This document shows, one piece after another, positions 13,501 to 29,368 of a stretch of DNA of 64,000 bases; the stretch's first letter is position 1, and the number at the start of each line of letters is the position of its first letter. Location of the stretch: positions 3,348,001 to 3,412,000 of the forward strand of contig RQOL01000618.1 of the NCBI GenBank assembly GCA_013076295.1, read 5' to 3'. The notes beneath the pieces were generated by a model that worked only from the letters and a program-made list of their open reading frames with translations, was not told the origin of the DNA and searched no databases. A program made the translations under genes and the position numbers. The DNA comes from Sanderia malayensis. Its lineage: Eukaryota; Cnidaria; Scyphozoa; Semaeostomeae; Pelagiidae.

Positions 13501-16500
13501 AAAGCAAGCACATTCAGAACTTGCGGAAAGGTATTGATGAAGCATCAGCTCTTTTTGTTTTGTGTGTAAGGAAGAGTTGCTAGTATATGTCTCAGTGTAT
13601 TTATCAATTACTGCCAGCTATAGCGCTGCAATATATCTGAATATAGTGCAACACTTCCATCTTTTCCTCTGAAATGCTTTGAGTTATTTTTCACAATATT
13701 TCAAGCTTATCATCTGCCCTATCTCGAGCTCATCCTCTGCTTCATCTCGAGCTTATCCTCTGCAACATCTCCAGCTTATCCTCTGCAACATCTTGAGCTT
13801 ATCCTCTGCAACATCTCCAGCTTATCCTCTACGAAATCTCGAGCTTATTCTCTACATTATCTCGAGCTTATTCTCTGCAACATTTTTAGCTTAGCCTCTG
13901 CAACATCTCCAGCTTATCCTCTGCAACATCGCCAGCTTATTTTCTACAACATCTCGAGCTTATCCTCTGCAACATCTCGAGCTTATCCTCTGCATTATCT
14001 TGAGCTTATCCTCTGCAACATCTCGAGCTTATCCTCTGCAACATCTCGAGCTTATCCTCTGCAACAACTCGAGCTTATCCTCTGCAACATCTCGAGCTTA
14101 TCCTCTACAACATCTTCAGCTTATCCTCTGCAACATCTCGAGCTTATCCTCTGCATTATCTCGAGCTTATCCTCTGCAACATCTCGAGCTTATCCTCTAC
14201 AACATCTCGAGCTTATCCTCTGCAACATCTCGAGCTTATCCTCTGCATTATCTCGAGCTTATCCTCTGCAACATCTCGAGCTTATCCTCTGCAACATCTC
14301 CAGCTTATCCTCTGCAACATCTCGAGCTTATCCTCTGCATTATCTCGAGCTTATCCTCTGCAACATCTCGAGCTTATCCTCTACAACATCTTAAGCTTAT
14401 CCTCTGCAACATCTCGAGCTTATCCTCTGCAACATCTCGAGCTTATCCTCTGCATTATCTCGAGCTTATCCTCTGCAACATCTCGAGCTTATCCTCTACA
14501 ACATCTCCAGCTTATCCTCTGCAACATCTCGAGCTTATCCTCTGCAACATCTTAAGCTTATCCTCTGCAACATCTCGAGCTTATCTTCTGCAACATCTCC
14601 AGTTTATCCTCTGCAACATCTTGAGCTTATCCTCTGCAACATCCGAAAGTCATCCCATCAATGTCTTGCACTATTGTTTTGCATTGTTGCAAGCTTATCC
14701 TGTACAACAGCCTTCTTCTTATCAGTATAAACTTATCCTAGCGTTGTTGTTTTCAGGATGAGAAAAAGAGATCCCGGATCGGCCCCAAAACTTGGCGATC
14801 GTGTACCATACGTGATAATAGCTGGAACCAAAGGAGCCAAAGCTTACGAGAAGGCCGAGGTGGGTTTTAATTTCACATTGAGCCCTCTTATTACAGAATA
14901 GCCTCATTAACACGGTCACCGATGGCCGTATTAACTAAGATTGGCCGTATTAACGGAGTTGTCGTAGCAACGAGAATTTGGCCTGTTAATAAGAATGTGG
15001 CTGCCCAATCAAAATAGTGTGACCGTACTAATGAGTTGGTCGTATTAACGTGGTCGTTGTAAGGCTGGATTGTCCACTTCACTATCTTTTATTGCTTGCA
15101 TTTCCTGTAGACTTTTACCTCAATAGCAGCATATGAAATGGAGCATGTTAGATATGTTAATTTGGAACCTCTTTTATTGATGACTTGATTTATTTAGGAT
15201 CCAATTTACGTATTGGAGCATAGCATTCCAATAGATACAAAGTATTATCTGGAAAACCAGTTACAGAATCCGTTGATGAGGATATTCGAACCCATTCTCG
15301 GCGAAAGCAAGGCATATGACATTTTAATGAGTGAGTAGACGTTCCCCCCTCGTTACCTGGGTTTTTTCAATCTGCTGCCTTGTAAAACGATGTGTTTCCA
15401 GGGGGTTGAGTGTCTCATTTTTTCTTGTTTGTCTTCTCTTCAGAGGGGGAGCACACGCGAGTGAAAACAGTTGTTACGTCTTCGATTGGGGGGCTGGCCA
15501 GATTTACAAAGAAGATGGCAACGTGTATTGGGTGCAAATCAGTGCTGCCAAAGGATGGTGAGCTATTTCTTTAAACACCTTAATTCTCTCGAGTTTTTTG
15601 CATGCATATTGTAAATTATTCTTCTGCAATATATTCAGCTATCCTTTTGCAATTTATCCAGCTATCCTTATGCAACATACCCAGCTATCCTTATGCAATA
15701 TATCCAGCTATCCTTATACAACATATCCAGCTATCCTTATGCAACATATCCAGCTATTCTTATGCAACATATCCAGCTATCCTTATGCAACATATCCAAC
15801 TATTCTTATGCAACATATCCTGCCATCCTTATGCAACATACCCAGCTATCCTTATGCAACATATCCAGCTATCCTCATGCAACATATCCAGCTATCCTTA
15901 TGCAATATATCCAACTATCCTTATGCAACATATCCAGCTATCCTTATGCAACATATCCAGGTGTCCTTATGCAACATATCCAGCCACCGTGCCGCAATGT
16001 ATTCACCTCTATCCTTCAATTGCTTCTTGTGGCTACTTTCACGCTATGCTTCCTTTGTCTTTCAGCTCAGGAATCTGCAGTGTGCAAAAACTGCAGGTCA
16101 AGAGAATCGGAAATCTTCCAGAAGGAGATGTCACTTTTGAGCTCATTGGAAGAGAAGTTTAGCCGACTATGGACCCAATGCCAACGATGCCAAGGAAGCT
16201 TGCACGAAGACGTGCTCTGCACAAGGTATGTTCAGCATTTCATGCCCCCGCATTTCTGCCTCGTGCTACTGAAAATCAATGCATTTTTGTTTCTTCGACG
16301 GGGGTCTGCATTCAATTAAATCTTTGCAATATTACTGCGCTCTGCAGACCAGAGACTTGGTTCAACGCTTTGTTTTATCCTTTCAGTTGAGACTGAATAA
16401 ACTATTTCAAATATCACATGATAAATTGTTGAGGTAACATAATGCTCTCTTATGTTATCTTGCATATACTCATGTTGCAATGGAATGCAAGTGGTTGACG

Positions 16501-17135
16501 ACTGAGGCAATAGGCATTCGCATGCTATCATCACATTAAGACATAAGACATAACATCTTATTACCATTTTGATGGCACAGAAGACAAAAAAAGTATTGCA
16601 TTGCATTAGTCTCGATAATTTCACCACTGCTACCAAATTTCTTGCTGCATCATGTATCGTTCTATCTCATTCGAACATTTTTATTAATCTCAAAACGGTG
16701 CTCGAATTATACAAAAATGATAAAAATATATTTTTGTCACGGACTTTAGACAACCTTTGCTTCAAGATTAAGCATTTGGTTTATATATTTGTACACTAGA
16801 ATCAAGTGATTGATCAGTGAAAAAGATGCATGATTCGCTGCAACTCTGAGTTTCGTGCTTACGCACTCATCAGGCAGATTTATATACCGCTCTACACATA
16901 ATGTGTATTGAGCACTATTCAACTGTGTTTGTTAAAAATTCATCTTATTATTATTACATTTGTATAGGTACTATAGTTTTTATGCTCCTTTAATTTTTGT
17001 ATCTTATTACATTCAATTATTCTTGCAATTTTTTTCAGTCGTGATTGCCCAATTTTCTACATGAGAAAGAAGGTCCAAAAAGATCTTGGTCATCAAGATA
17101 ATAACGTGAAAAGATTTGGAAGTTTTGCTTGGTGA
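4515..17135 (+). CDS. POLD1: DNA polymerase delta catalytic subunit
   Basis: Replicative family B polymerase with proofreading exonuclease. Twenty exons: 4515-4857, 5048-5280, 5708-5905, 6377-6533, 7256-7488, 7888-8244, 8722-8913, 9405-9493, 9815-10039, 10667-10814, 11465-11560, 11741-11878, 12340-12441, 13188-13258, 13378-13530, 14757-14859, 15198-15330, 15444-15557, 16066-16225, 17039-17135. They total 3342 nt, 1113 aa (human is 1107 aa). Start ATG has good context (AAAATGG). Exo I is FDIE (D325/E327), Exo II NIVNFD (D411), Exo III YCMKD (D524). Polymerase motif A is DFASLYPS (D611), motif [11 protein letters not shown], motif C YGDTDS (D762/D764). The C-terminus carries CxxC pairs of CysA and CysB; CysB holds the Fe-S cluster in characterised enzymes. 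All key catalytic residues are intact. Intron 2 begins with GC. Candidate poly(A) signals are at 17248 and 17271. Confidence 0.97.
5281..5707 (+). other. GC-AG intron in POLD1
   Basis: The exon ends CTCCCAG and the intron starts GCAAGC; the acceptor is ATTGCAG. Reading phase and the family sequence (Q then [11 protein letters not shown]) require this junction, and CAG|GCAAG is the strong context typical of GC donors. A GT alternative (AAC|GTCTCC at 5271) would remove two residues and is a much poorer donor. Confidence 0.85.
6907..7092 (-). mobile_element. ~185-bp miniature inverted-repeat element (family A, copy 2, reversed)
   Basis: Reverse-oriented copy of the element at 3452-3633, in POLD1 intron 4. 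It ends with AGACAGAGTTGACTGTACAG, the complement of the left end of the other copies. Confidence 0.8.
12450..13080. repeat. 40-bp minisatellite, ~16 copies, POLD1 intron 13
   Basis: Near-perfect tandem array with unit CTATGCTGTATATAACTACC plus AAATTTGATATGTGCTGTAC. The array starts within about 10 bp of the splice donor of exon 13 (GTAAGT at 12442). Copies differ by a few substitutions (AAATTT/AAGTTT, GCTGTA/GATGTA), some in alternating blocks that suggest expansion by multi-unit duplication. Confidence 0.95.
13715..14650. repeat. 23-bp minisatellite, ~40 copies, POLD1 intron 15
   Basis: Unit AGCTTATCCTCTGCAACATC plus TCG, 23 bp. Variants carry CTGCATTAT or CTACAACAT. Three units (69 bp) give a 23-residue period, so a long open frame (14000-14761) runs through the array, but it lies in an intron and is not a gene. 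The unit is related to that of the array at 15625-15990 in the same gene. Confidence 0.95.
14890..15072. mobile_element. Possible inverted-repeat element in POLD1 intron 16
   Basis: Holds repeated GGCCGTATTAAC / GTCGTATTAACG words and their complements, with CCTCATTAACACGG at the left and CGTATTAACGTGGTCG at the right. It resembles the ends of pogo/mariner-type miniature elements but does not match family A. Boundaries are approximate. Confidence 0.5.
15625..15990. repeat. 23-bp minisatellite, ~16 copies, POLD1 intron 18
   Basis: Unit AGCTATCCTTATGCAACATA plus TCC, 23 bp. It aligns with the unit at 13715-14650 (AGCT-TATCCT-TGCAACAT core shared). All three frames stay largely open because no stop occurs in the unit; the resulting 180-208-codon frames are artefacts of the repeat. 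Confidence 0.95.
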
Positions 17136-17609
17136 AACACTCAGACTTTGTTACTATTTTTATATAAATATCAATTCATGTTGTTCTCTGTTCATGTATA
17201 CAGTGGTATCGAATCGTGATTTTAGCGTCAGCCATTTTAACGGTAAAAATAAAACAGGTTTTGTATCGTAAATAAACGCAAGTCGCAACTGTTTTTGTCC
17301 TTTCTTTACGAGTCCTATGCCTCTGTACTCCCTCCCCCCAGACAAACATTGTGTCCCCCCTATTCACAGCTTGCTCTAACCATCCATTGCGGAACTTCCA
17401 ATGGAAGAAAAGATGAGACACTTCACTTGCTGTGGAAATTGATATAATTGCTGGGCGAGAATTCATTTGCAGAAGAAAATGAAATATAATTCTGCGATTA
17501 AAAGACAAGACAGTTGAATATAATTTCTATCACTTTATTTGCTCCTATTTGTGTGTGTATACAAAGTGATAAAGCAAAGTGGCCTATATGCGAGTTTCGT
17601 TTGTTTGAT
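17136..17609. other. Spacer between POLD1 and PP2C-like gene
   Basis: Contains two AATAAA signals (17248-17253, 17271-17276) suitable for POLD1 and the 5' flank of the next gene. The frame of the next gene is open from 17514, but 17610 is its only ATG. Nothing else recognised. Confidence 0.6.
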
Positions 17610-20600
17610 ATGACTTCAGCAATGAACTCAGCAATTGCTATCACCAAAGGGAAAGAGCAAAGCTTTGGTCCAGACACCATTTTTTATGCAAAAGAAGAAG
17701 GAGATACATTAGTTATTTCTTCTTCACCTAATAGAAACGCGGAGCCGATGTATGTATGCCATTAATTTGTGTTTTTGCTGTATGATTTTGATGCAAGATC
17801 CTTCCTGCGTTCTCGTAGTGGACAGATATCATTTACACCAATAATAGTTTTACAACTTTCGCTTTGTTCATTACACAATTTTACTTGCAAACCGAAAGGT
17901 TTCCTTATTATTTCTGACCCACGTCGAAAAAACTGCTTTCAATGGTTGAGACTGAATAATCTCGGGTTATTAATGACACAAACACATTTTTAACAAATTT
18001 GCGAGAAAGTGAAAGTAAGTGCCAGAATTTGTATGCTGAAAAGAATTTCCAGACAACAAAGGATTTCTATTTCACACATGGAAAAACATGAAATAAAATG
18101 CAAATGTAAAATATAATAATTAAACCATATCTACTTAAGGTCAAATCAACCTGAAATAATTGCTTTGTTTTAGTTACAACAATCCTTAGAATGAATTCCT
18201 AAAGTTTCTCAGAAATCGTCCACGGCACGACTACTGAGAAATTCGTGGAGAGGATTTCCAAAAATCACTTTATATCTTTTAACATTTCAATCTGATTTTT
18301 TATTAATATTTTCAAGGCAAAAAGTGAGAAAATGTATTAATTTCGAAATGAAGCTAATATCATATTGTTGAGAAATTGTTTGTTTATAAAGACATCCTAG
18401 CAGCTTGACAACTGTTGACAGCCTTGTGTCCTGGTGAGCATGTGGAAGTCAGCCCATTGCTATCACCCTATCACAGAATGGTCAGCTGCTCCATGAATTA
18501 TATGACTGATGATCACTAGCAGACTGTCTGATCTAGCACCATCGATCCCCATGACAAGCAGGGCTGTTAAGGGGTTTTTGGGGACCTCAATAAGGGCCAG
18601 TTTTTCTTTTGTCCCAAGCTAAAACGTTACCCAAAGATGCAAAAGAGGTTTTTTTGCCCCAGTGTGATACAAAAGTGATTTGTCTCTTTGTTAGGCTGTA
18701 ATGTCACCAAGTTCTTTTGCTCCAAATAGACTATTGTTAAACTTAAGTTAATTGATTTTGACTTGTATTGGGAAAAATTATTGATGATTGATTGTATTGG
18801 GAAAAAGCTTATCACTGATTTATTGGTCCTGTGATGGATTGAACTGTTTGATTTGATTTTAGCAGTCAAGAGGTGGATTCTAAAGATGGAAAGGAAAAGA
18901 AAACCAAAAATAAAATAATCAACACATTCAGGTACAGTTATAGAATGATTCAAAGTGATTCCCATTCTTGCAAAGTGATTCTTGTGATTTCAAAATATAA
19001 TGATTTCACAATGATTTTGATGATTGATGATTGATATTTTTTGATAAATTGCTCAGTGTTGACAAATTCTTTGATAATGATCTATTTATTTTTCAGAGAG
19101 CTCTTTAATGTTTCCCACACGAAGATAACGAGTGGAAAGACTGTGGCTGATGTTCCAAATAAGAGAATCAGGGAGATACAGACTGAAGTTGTTCGTGCAT
19201 TCGAGTCACCCGAAGGTGCCCTGACTATGGTTCACAATCGCCGTTTGAGCCATAATAGTAGTGAAAAGGTGGACAAAACGCCGGCAATTGGAATTACAAA
19301 TTGGAAAAGAAGATGTGATGATTGTTGGGGTATGGTCACTTCGTTGTATGATAAAAAGAAAGGTTGCACAGGAAATGAGGGCGATCCAGTGGCTGACTGT
19401 TTAGCCGTGCTGGCCAGGCCCAACAATGCAATTCTCATATTAGCTGACGGCGTTAGCTGGGGCTATAAATCACGGATGGCTGCTCGATGCGCAGTCTACA
19501 GTTCGCTGGCTCATTTATCTGAGAAGGACTCACTGCGAACAGCACAAACGACCAGGGACGTTTTTAAGTCGATATTGTGTTCCTTTGAGAGTGCGCAGGA
19601 GACTATTACTGAGGAGGAGGCTACCATGACAACACTTTGCGTTGGTGTTGTGGTTGAGCTGTGCGATAAGGACAAATGGGGATTTTGCGTTGTGAACGTT
19701 GGTGACAGTCTCGCTTTCGTGTACAACGAAAGCGCCGGTGTGAGAGAGGTTACGATGGGATCGCACGATATTGAAAAGGAACGTGATATGAGATCGGCCG
19801 GTGGCGCTCTCGGGCCGGCCGACGGCTACAATCCGGATTTGTCGAATTTAACTTGCTCCTTCACGTGTTTGGAAACCGGAGACATTGTGTTTTTGACCAG
19901 TGATGGTATATCGGACAATTTCGACCCAGCTGTGGGAAAGTTTCCGATTGACTTGAAGTCGAATCAAGGGAGCAACGAGGCAACTCGTGAAGAACAGAGA
20001 AATCTGCTGCCGAGAGAAAGGCACAATGGCATGCTAATGAAAATGAGACAGGTTAGTAGATTGATCTAATGGATTGAAAGGTTTGACAGATGATAGATGA
20101 GTGGTTGTTTTGACAGATTGATCGGATGACGGAAGGATTAGTGGATTGATTTGTTGAGTTGTTGATGAATTGAGGGATGGATTAATGGATTGATGGGTGA
20201 TCGATGGATCGACAAATAATTGGTTTGATGGATAATAGGTCGTTGATGAATTGAGTGATGGATTGATGGATGAATTAATGGATTAATGGATTGGTTGATG
20301 GTTTGGATAGATGTAAGGGCGAATACTTGGATTGATATATCGTTCACAATTGCTATATTGAATTTAACACTGGCCATGATCGATTCCTACTGATTCATTT
20401 GCAGATAATCGAACGTGAAGAAGGGCCTACAGGAATGGATATATCCGCAATTGGGGTTTGCAGTAAATTCATGAACTTCGCAGCAACAAACACGGCGAAA
20501 AGAAGAAACAAGCTTGAAGAGTTGAGCTTAAGCGAAGAAGAATTGACAAGGCTCTCTTCAAAGGAACGCAAAGAACACTCACAGACTGTCAAAAATGAGT

Positions 20601-20934
20601 TGGAACCTCTACCTGGCAAGTTGGACCACGCTTCCATCGTAGCCTTCCAAGTTGGCTACTTGGAACCAATTCCACTGCGAGAAACAAGAAGCACTGATTT
20701 AGTGGATAACTGGATTCAGATCAATGCCGATAGTTCAAGTCACCCTGGTTAATATTTTGATTTGTTTTTATTTTGTTTTATTCGTTTTGTCGTTTTATTT
20801 CAGTTGCTTTTATTTGACTCCAAATCCTGTTAATTTTAGTTTCAAGCCAGCTAAGTGTTGCAGACGAGGACGAAGGCACATCTCCAATACAGTCAAGCGT
20901 CATTGAGAATATAGTAAATGAAACTATGGTTTAA
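17610..20934 (+). CDS. PP2C-like (PPM-type) phosphatase domain protein
   Basis: Four exons: 17610-17749, 19097-20051, 20405-20747, 20840-20934, 510 aa, phases closing. The central exon has the order of metal-binding motifs of PPM phosphatases: ILADGVSWG (in place of the usual DGHGG), then VNVGDSLAFVY (GDSR region) and FLTSDGISDNFDP (DG loop before the final Asp). The Asp residues needed for the Mn/Mg centre therefore look present, but the Gly-Gly of the first loop is missing, so activity is uncertain. The C-terminal part is charged and predicted helical. I do not recognise a named vertebrate orthologue. If exon 3 is not spliced at 20747 the protein would stop at 20752; splicing gives a more convincing tail (HPVSSQLSVADEDEG). 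The first exon is inferred from phase and a GTATGT donor only. Confidence 0.78.
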
Positions 20935-23792
20935 GTTTTAACAGTAACATTTTCAGCAGACAGCTCTTCCCCGTTACCCGGATAAATGGAATAGAGGCTA
21001 AGTTAACAGAGAAGTAGCTAGTGCTTTTACAAAATATGCTGAAATACGCTGGTATTTACTATTGATAGGGCATGATAAGTCAGAAGCCCGCTTTTCTTAA
21101 GAAGTTGAGCTCAGAAGTCCACGTCAATATTCTTCTTAAAGTCACATAGGCCTTTTTTACAAGAGCCTTGTTTACACGACTCAGTGCAGTATTCACTCTA
21201 CTATGCATAGTAAATCGTGTACGTGTATTTATATCATGCACATGTTTATGTCGAAGTTTAGTTCGTGTGCGTGTAATCGTATATTGTGTGCAGCGTGTTA
21301 CGTGGTTGTATCGTCGTGTCCGTGTTACAACGTATCGTTGTGTAATCAGGGCTATATTTCCTCCACAACACGCAGAGAAGATTTTTATAGCTGTTAATTA
21401 TGTTGATATAGAATATTAATTTATAATAAGGTTTTTTATACAAAGGACGTTTGTAGCAAACTTGATCTTGAATTTTTTTGATTTACAGCATGTTACAAAA
21501 TATATGTTCTTTGTATACTTTGTGCATTAACTTATTTTGCGCGGTCCTTTGTATTGAAAAGGTACATGTAGGTCTGTGTATTTCATATAGCATATTTCTG
21601 TTGAATGGATGTTTTTATTAAATTGGTTTTTTCTTGTTCTAGGATGATATGTCTTCAAGAATGTCAGCCTTCGCAATGATAAGATGATAAAGTGTCAAAC
21701 TGTGTTGGTACGTATTATCTCGTTTGTTGTCTCTGAGTAATATGGAGTCTTCTACATCTGGAGCCCTCATTTCTCCCCTCTCTCTCTGTGTATAGCAAGC
21801 AAAGCATATAACGAACTTCCTTGTAATATGGCAAACTTAACATCTTGTCCCTTGTTGAACTGCTTCACAGTACACAATTGAGCCTCATACAACGAACTTC
21901 CTTGTATATAACAAACTAAAAATCTGGTCCTTTGTTGAACTGCTTCATAGTATACAATTCACCCTCATACAACGAACTTCTCTGTATATAGCGAACTAAG
22001 CATCTGATCCCTTGTTGAACTGCTTCATTGTGCACCATTCACCCTCTTTTATCGAACTTCTGGTTTCACGGAATGACGTCAGAGGCTCAGTTGATACCTG
22101 ACGTGACGTTAGACTCGGGTTCCATAAGGGTCTGCGATTGGGACAGCTGGTTGCAGGACTGTGACTCCTTGACCAAGTCGCACGCAATAAAAAGAAAACA
22201 CCGCTGATTTCAAAACAACATTTTTAGACAAATAAATTAAATTTCATAATATAATGCACTGCTACTAAGTTAATTATAGTTAAAAACAAAACTGAGTAAA
22301 AATGTCGCAAGACTCCGCGTGTGACAGAATTGCACCCTTGTATACAGACATAAAATTAACCCTGAGTGACAATTTGAGGAATTCTCCCTGTTTTAATCAT
22401 GGGTCATTGTATTTATTTCAGGTATTTCGTTAGTACTGTTTATAAAGATAAAGGATACCAAATTCACATGGGACATTGTAGGTAAATACCAACAATAATT
22501 TCTTTAATTATTTATTTTTTAAAACACGATTTCTAGAGAAACGCTATCTCCAAATTTCCTGGAGTCTACGGGTAGAGAAAATAAACCTTTTGAAAAGAAT
22601 TATTATAGAGCTAAATACTACTACTTGTATGATAATGCGGAATGCTCTGAAAACCGAACGAAACTAGTCCGCGATACATCAACCAAACAAAGTGTTAATG
22701 TGGCTGTATAATATGAATAATAAATCTAATGAAAGCTATGGTAATATTAAGTCTAAAACATTGAGAAATAGCATTTATTAGTTAGTTGGTTCTATATCAG
22801 AAGCTTTGCCTCCGAAAATGAAAAGAGTGCAGCCTGCAAAAAGGATATGGTCATCTTTTCTTTCCGTACAATATTGGTGCGAATTAAAAATTCATGCTTT
22901 ATAAACTTTACGAAAAACGAAGAGAAAATATCATAAAAAATCCAATCCCACTGCCCCGATGAATATAGAATATAGCAGACGAAGCAATAATATCTTCGAC
23001 CCTATATACGTTCGGAGTAGACATATAGATAACTAATTACTTAAAGAAATATCTGCGAAAAAAGATTTCTACGTTTTAAAAATCCAATAAATAACAAATA
23101 AGCCCCCTTTGGGGGGAGTTTTTTTAGCACATTTCGCGCCCTATTGTAGTCAGTTGTGCTGGCCACAGAGTTGCATAGCTACGGTGTTCTCTCTGGCGCA
23201 TGTGCAGAAAGACACCAGGTCAATCCGCATCACAGAGGACAATCTGGATTAACCCACAACTCATACTTGGTATACACACTAGAACACTACTGTGAACCAT
23301 TGAAGCCTGACAGCAAACTGAATTTTCTATTATTAAGCACTATATCACTTGTTTTCATCAACGAAAGCAAAGTAATTAAACATGGTTTATTAAACCTTAT
23401 AGAATAATAATGCTTTACCATAGCATCTCCTCGCAACATTACTATTCTGTATTAATATAGGTCGTTTGTATAATATATTCTCGTTTTAAAGTTTAGTTAA
23501 TGCTACGCCTCTGCCAACTCATTTGCAAATGCCAAGACCACACACGTCAATTAATGCTTGAAATATGCGGCATTGCCGGTATGTACAGCTAAGTATAGCG
23601 ACGCATGGGTACATAGAGGGACGTGAAGTCTTAGTACAAGGTTTGTGACACAGATATAACTAGTAAAGTTTATACCTGATCCGAAATGTCTCGCGTTTTA
23701 ATAGCAGAGTTGATAACTTCATTTTTTTGGCATTTCCGTATCAGTTAGTAGAGGCAGCATTCATTCGCGTTCTAATTTTAACCACCCTTTGA
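20935..23792. other. Intergenic, repeat-bearing region
   Basis: About 2.9 kb between the convergent PP2C-like (+) and MIER (-) genes. It holds an 80-bp tandem repeat (21800-22065). A TTTATT at 23386 is a possible MIER poly(A) signal on the minus strand. Small open frames (for example 23156-23407) have no similarity I recognise and no splice or start support. Confidence 0.5.
21800..22065. repeat. 80-bp tandem repeat, ~3 copies (family B)
   Basis: Unit of 80 bp beginning CCTCATACAACGAACTTC and containing TTGTTGAACTGCTTCATAG and TATACAATTCACC. The same unit forms a larger array at 50050-50710. Confidence 0.85.
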
Positions 23793-28177
<4,385 letters not shown>

Positions 28178-28189
<12 letters not shown>

Positions 28190-28244
28190 CTTGAAAAGCT
28201 CGGTGGTGAAAGAAATCGGAACGCCATTTATAAAACATGGCGGC
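28178..28244. promoter_or_regulatory. Divergent start region with two TISU/YY1-like elements
   Basis: On the minus strand CAAGATGGCGGA covers the MIER start codon; on the plus strand AAACATGGCGGC covers the first ATG of the neighbouring transcript. Each matches the TISU consensus SAASATGGCGGC at 11 of 12 positions and the YY1 core ATGGCGGC or ATGGCGG. The two ATGs are separated by only 47 bp, which also contain TTTATAAAAC. In known TISU genes this element drives both transcription and scanning-free initiation from very short leaders. Confidence 0.7.
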
Positions 28245-28556
28245 GCATGCGCACACTGCAAATCTTACTCATTGGCCTTGGCAATTGCAGGAAAAATGGT
28301 AGGCTTTATGCTCCCTTATTTTGACTTTTTATAATGTTTCCAAACTATTATTCCTCCTATTTGCAAGCTCAGTTTATATATTCTAAAATAAACCCTGTTT
28401 GGTGCTAAATTTACAACATTCATGTGCTATTGGTATGTAACGCACATGCAATTTAAGTTGGTACACTCGTGGGTTCACGAGTTGCCTAATGTTTAATAAA
28501 CATGTGTGTTTAATGTGACATTGCAAATGGCTCGCTTTCCTTGCAGGGTGGAATGA
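28237..28556 (+). other. Predicted upstream ORF spanning exon 1 and exon 2 of the 79-aa gene
   Basis: Exon 1 (28237-28298) starts ATGGCGGCG and is joined to exon 2 at 28547 (TTGCAG acceptor). In this splice the first ATG reads 23 codons and stops at TGA 28554-28556, which overlaps the main ATG (28553-28555) as ATGA. The exon 1 ATG is thus out of phase with the conserved frame. The donor GTAGGC at 28299 is somewhat weak, so another 5' structure is possible. Confidence 0.45.
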
Positions 28557-29368
28557 AAAAGTTCGACTATCCGAAGTACGTCTGGTCACCATGTGGCGGA
28601 TGGTGGTGTCAGCCTAGAAATTGGAAGAGAAATTTAGTCATTGCTTATGCTGTTGCATTTCTTGCTTGTATCCCAGTTGTTAAATACGGTCTTGATAATG
28701 AGGTAAAATTATCTTGTAGAGTTTTAATTATGACGACAGATTTGAGTTTTTTGGGTATCTTAAACCCAATCTTGGTGGTTTGTGAGCCCTCCAAAACGTG
28801 GTTGTGGCATCACAATAACTATGGTGTGATAATAGATATGGTGTTCACATGTTTACTCCCAAAGGAACAATTAGCACATCATGCCCCTTGGGCCCGCTCT
28901 ATAGTCTGCCCCATTACCCAATGTATGTTATGGCAGTCAAAAATATGCTGCCATAGGGTGAGGAAACTAAAACCAATCTAGCTTTAGGTTGGTTTTAATG
29001 TTAGACATGCTTTCTAAATGAGCATCTTTTGTCATGTTTAGAGACGAATCATACCTCCACACAAAGTTGTGCCATGGCAGAAATGGGCCAAGCATGCTGA
29101 GGTAAGTTATGCTGCCATCTGAGTTTTCATTTTGCAAATAATGTGAAGCTTTACCTGTTTTGGGATTGCACCTGTAGCTTTACCACTTTTTGGACTCAGC
29201 TGTAGCCCAAGGTCTAATCCTTAACTCCTGGTATTTCTAATTAGAATACAAGGATTAATATCTTATTTTTTAATTTGAAATACTAAGAGATGAATCTCTT
29301 AAAAGTGAGGCCTAAGACATCTATGTTGTATCTCACAGGAAGATGACCCAAGACTGAGAAAGGCATAG
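28553..29368 (+). CDS. Small single-pass membrane protein, unknown function (79 aa)
   Basis: Three coding exons: 28553-28702, 29042-29101, 29339-29368 (TAG), 79 aa; a noncoding or uORF-bearing exon lies at 28237-28298. The protein starts MKKFDYPKYVWSP, then GGWW, a basic stretch RNWKRN, one hydrophobic segment (residues ~25-40), and a C-terminal soluble part with PPHKVVPWQKWAKHAE and EDDPRLRKA. The YVWSP-GGW motif followed by one membrane segment feels like a conserved small, perhaps mitochondrial, protein family, but I cannot name it. An alternative is that translation begins further upstream in the exon-1 frame open from 28119, which would overlap MIER exon 1 on the other strand. ATTAAA at 29471 is a possible poly(A) signal. 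Confidence 0.75.

Noticed and set aside
14000..14761. 253-codon plus-strand open frame
   Set aside because: It is a 23-residue periodic product of a 23-bp minisatellite inside POLD1 intron 15; neighbouring POLD1 exons splice cleanly around it.
13715..15990. CRISPR array
   Set aside because: Regular short repeats without distinct spacers, in introns of an animal gene; these are minisatellites.
15598..16319. Three overlapping 180-208-codon plus-strand frames
   Set aside because: All three phases are open because the 23-bp repeat has no stop codon; the 3' ends run into POLD1 exon 19 in wrong frames.
20060..20340. GATT/GATGG-rich stretch as a satellite
   Set aside because: Only a degenerate word bias (ATTGATGG) in an intron; no stable unit. 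Similar word bias occurs at 11150-11440 and 31380-31620.
23156..23407. 83-codon plus-strand ORF
   Set aside because: No ATG at its start, no splice partners, no similarity I recognise; between convergent genes.
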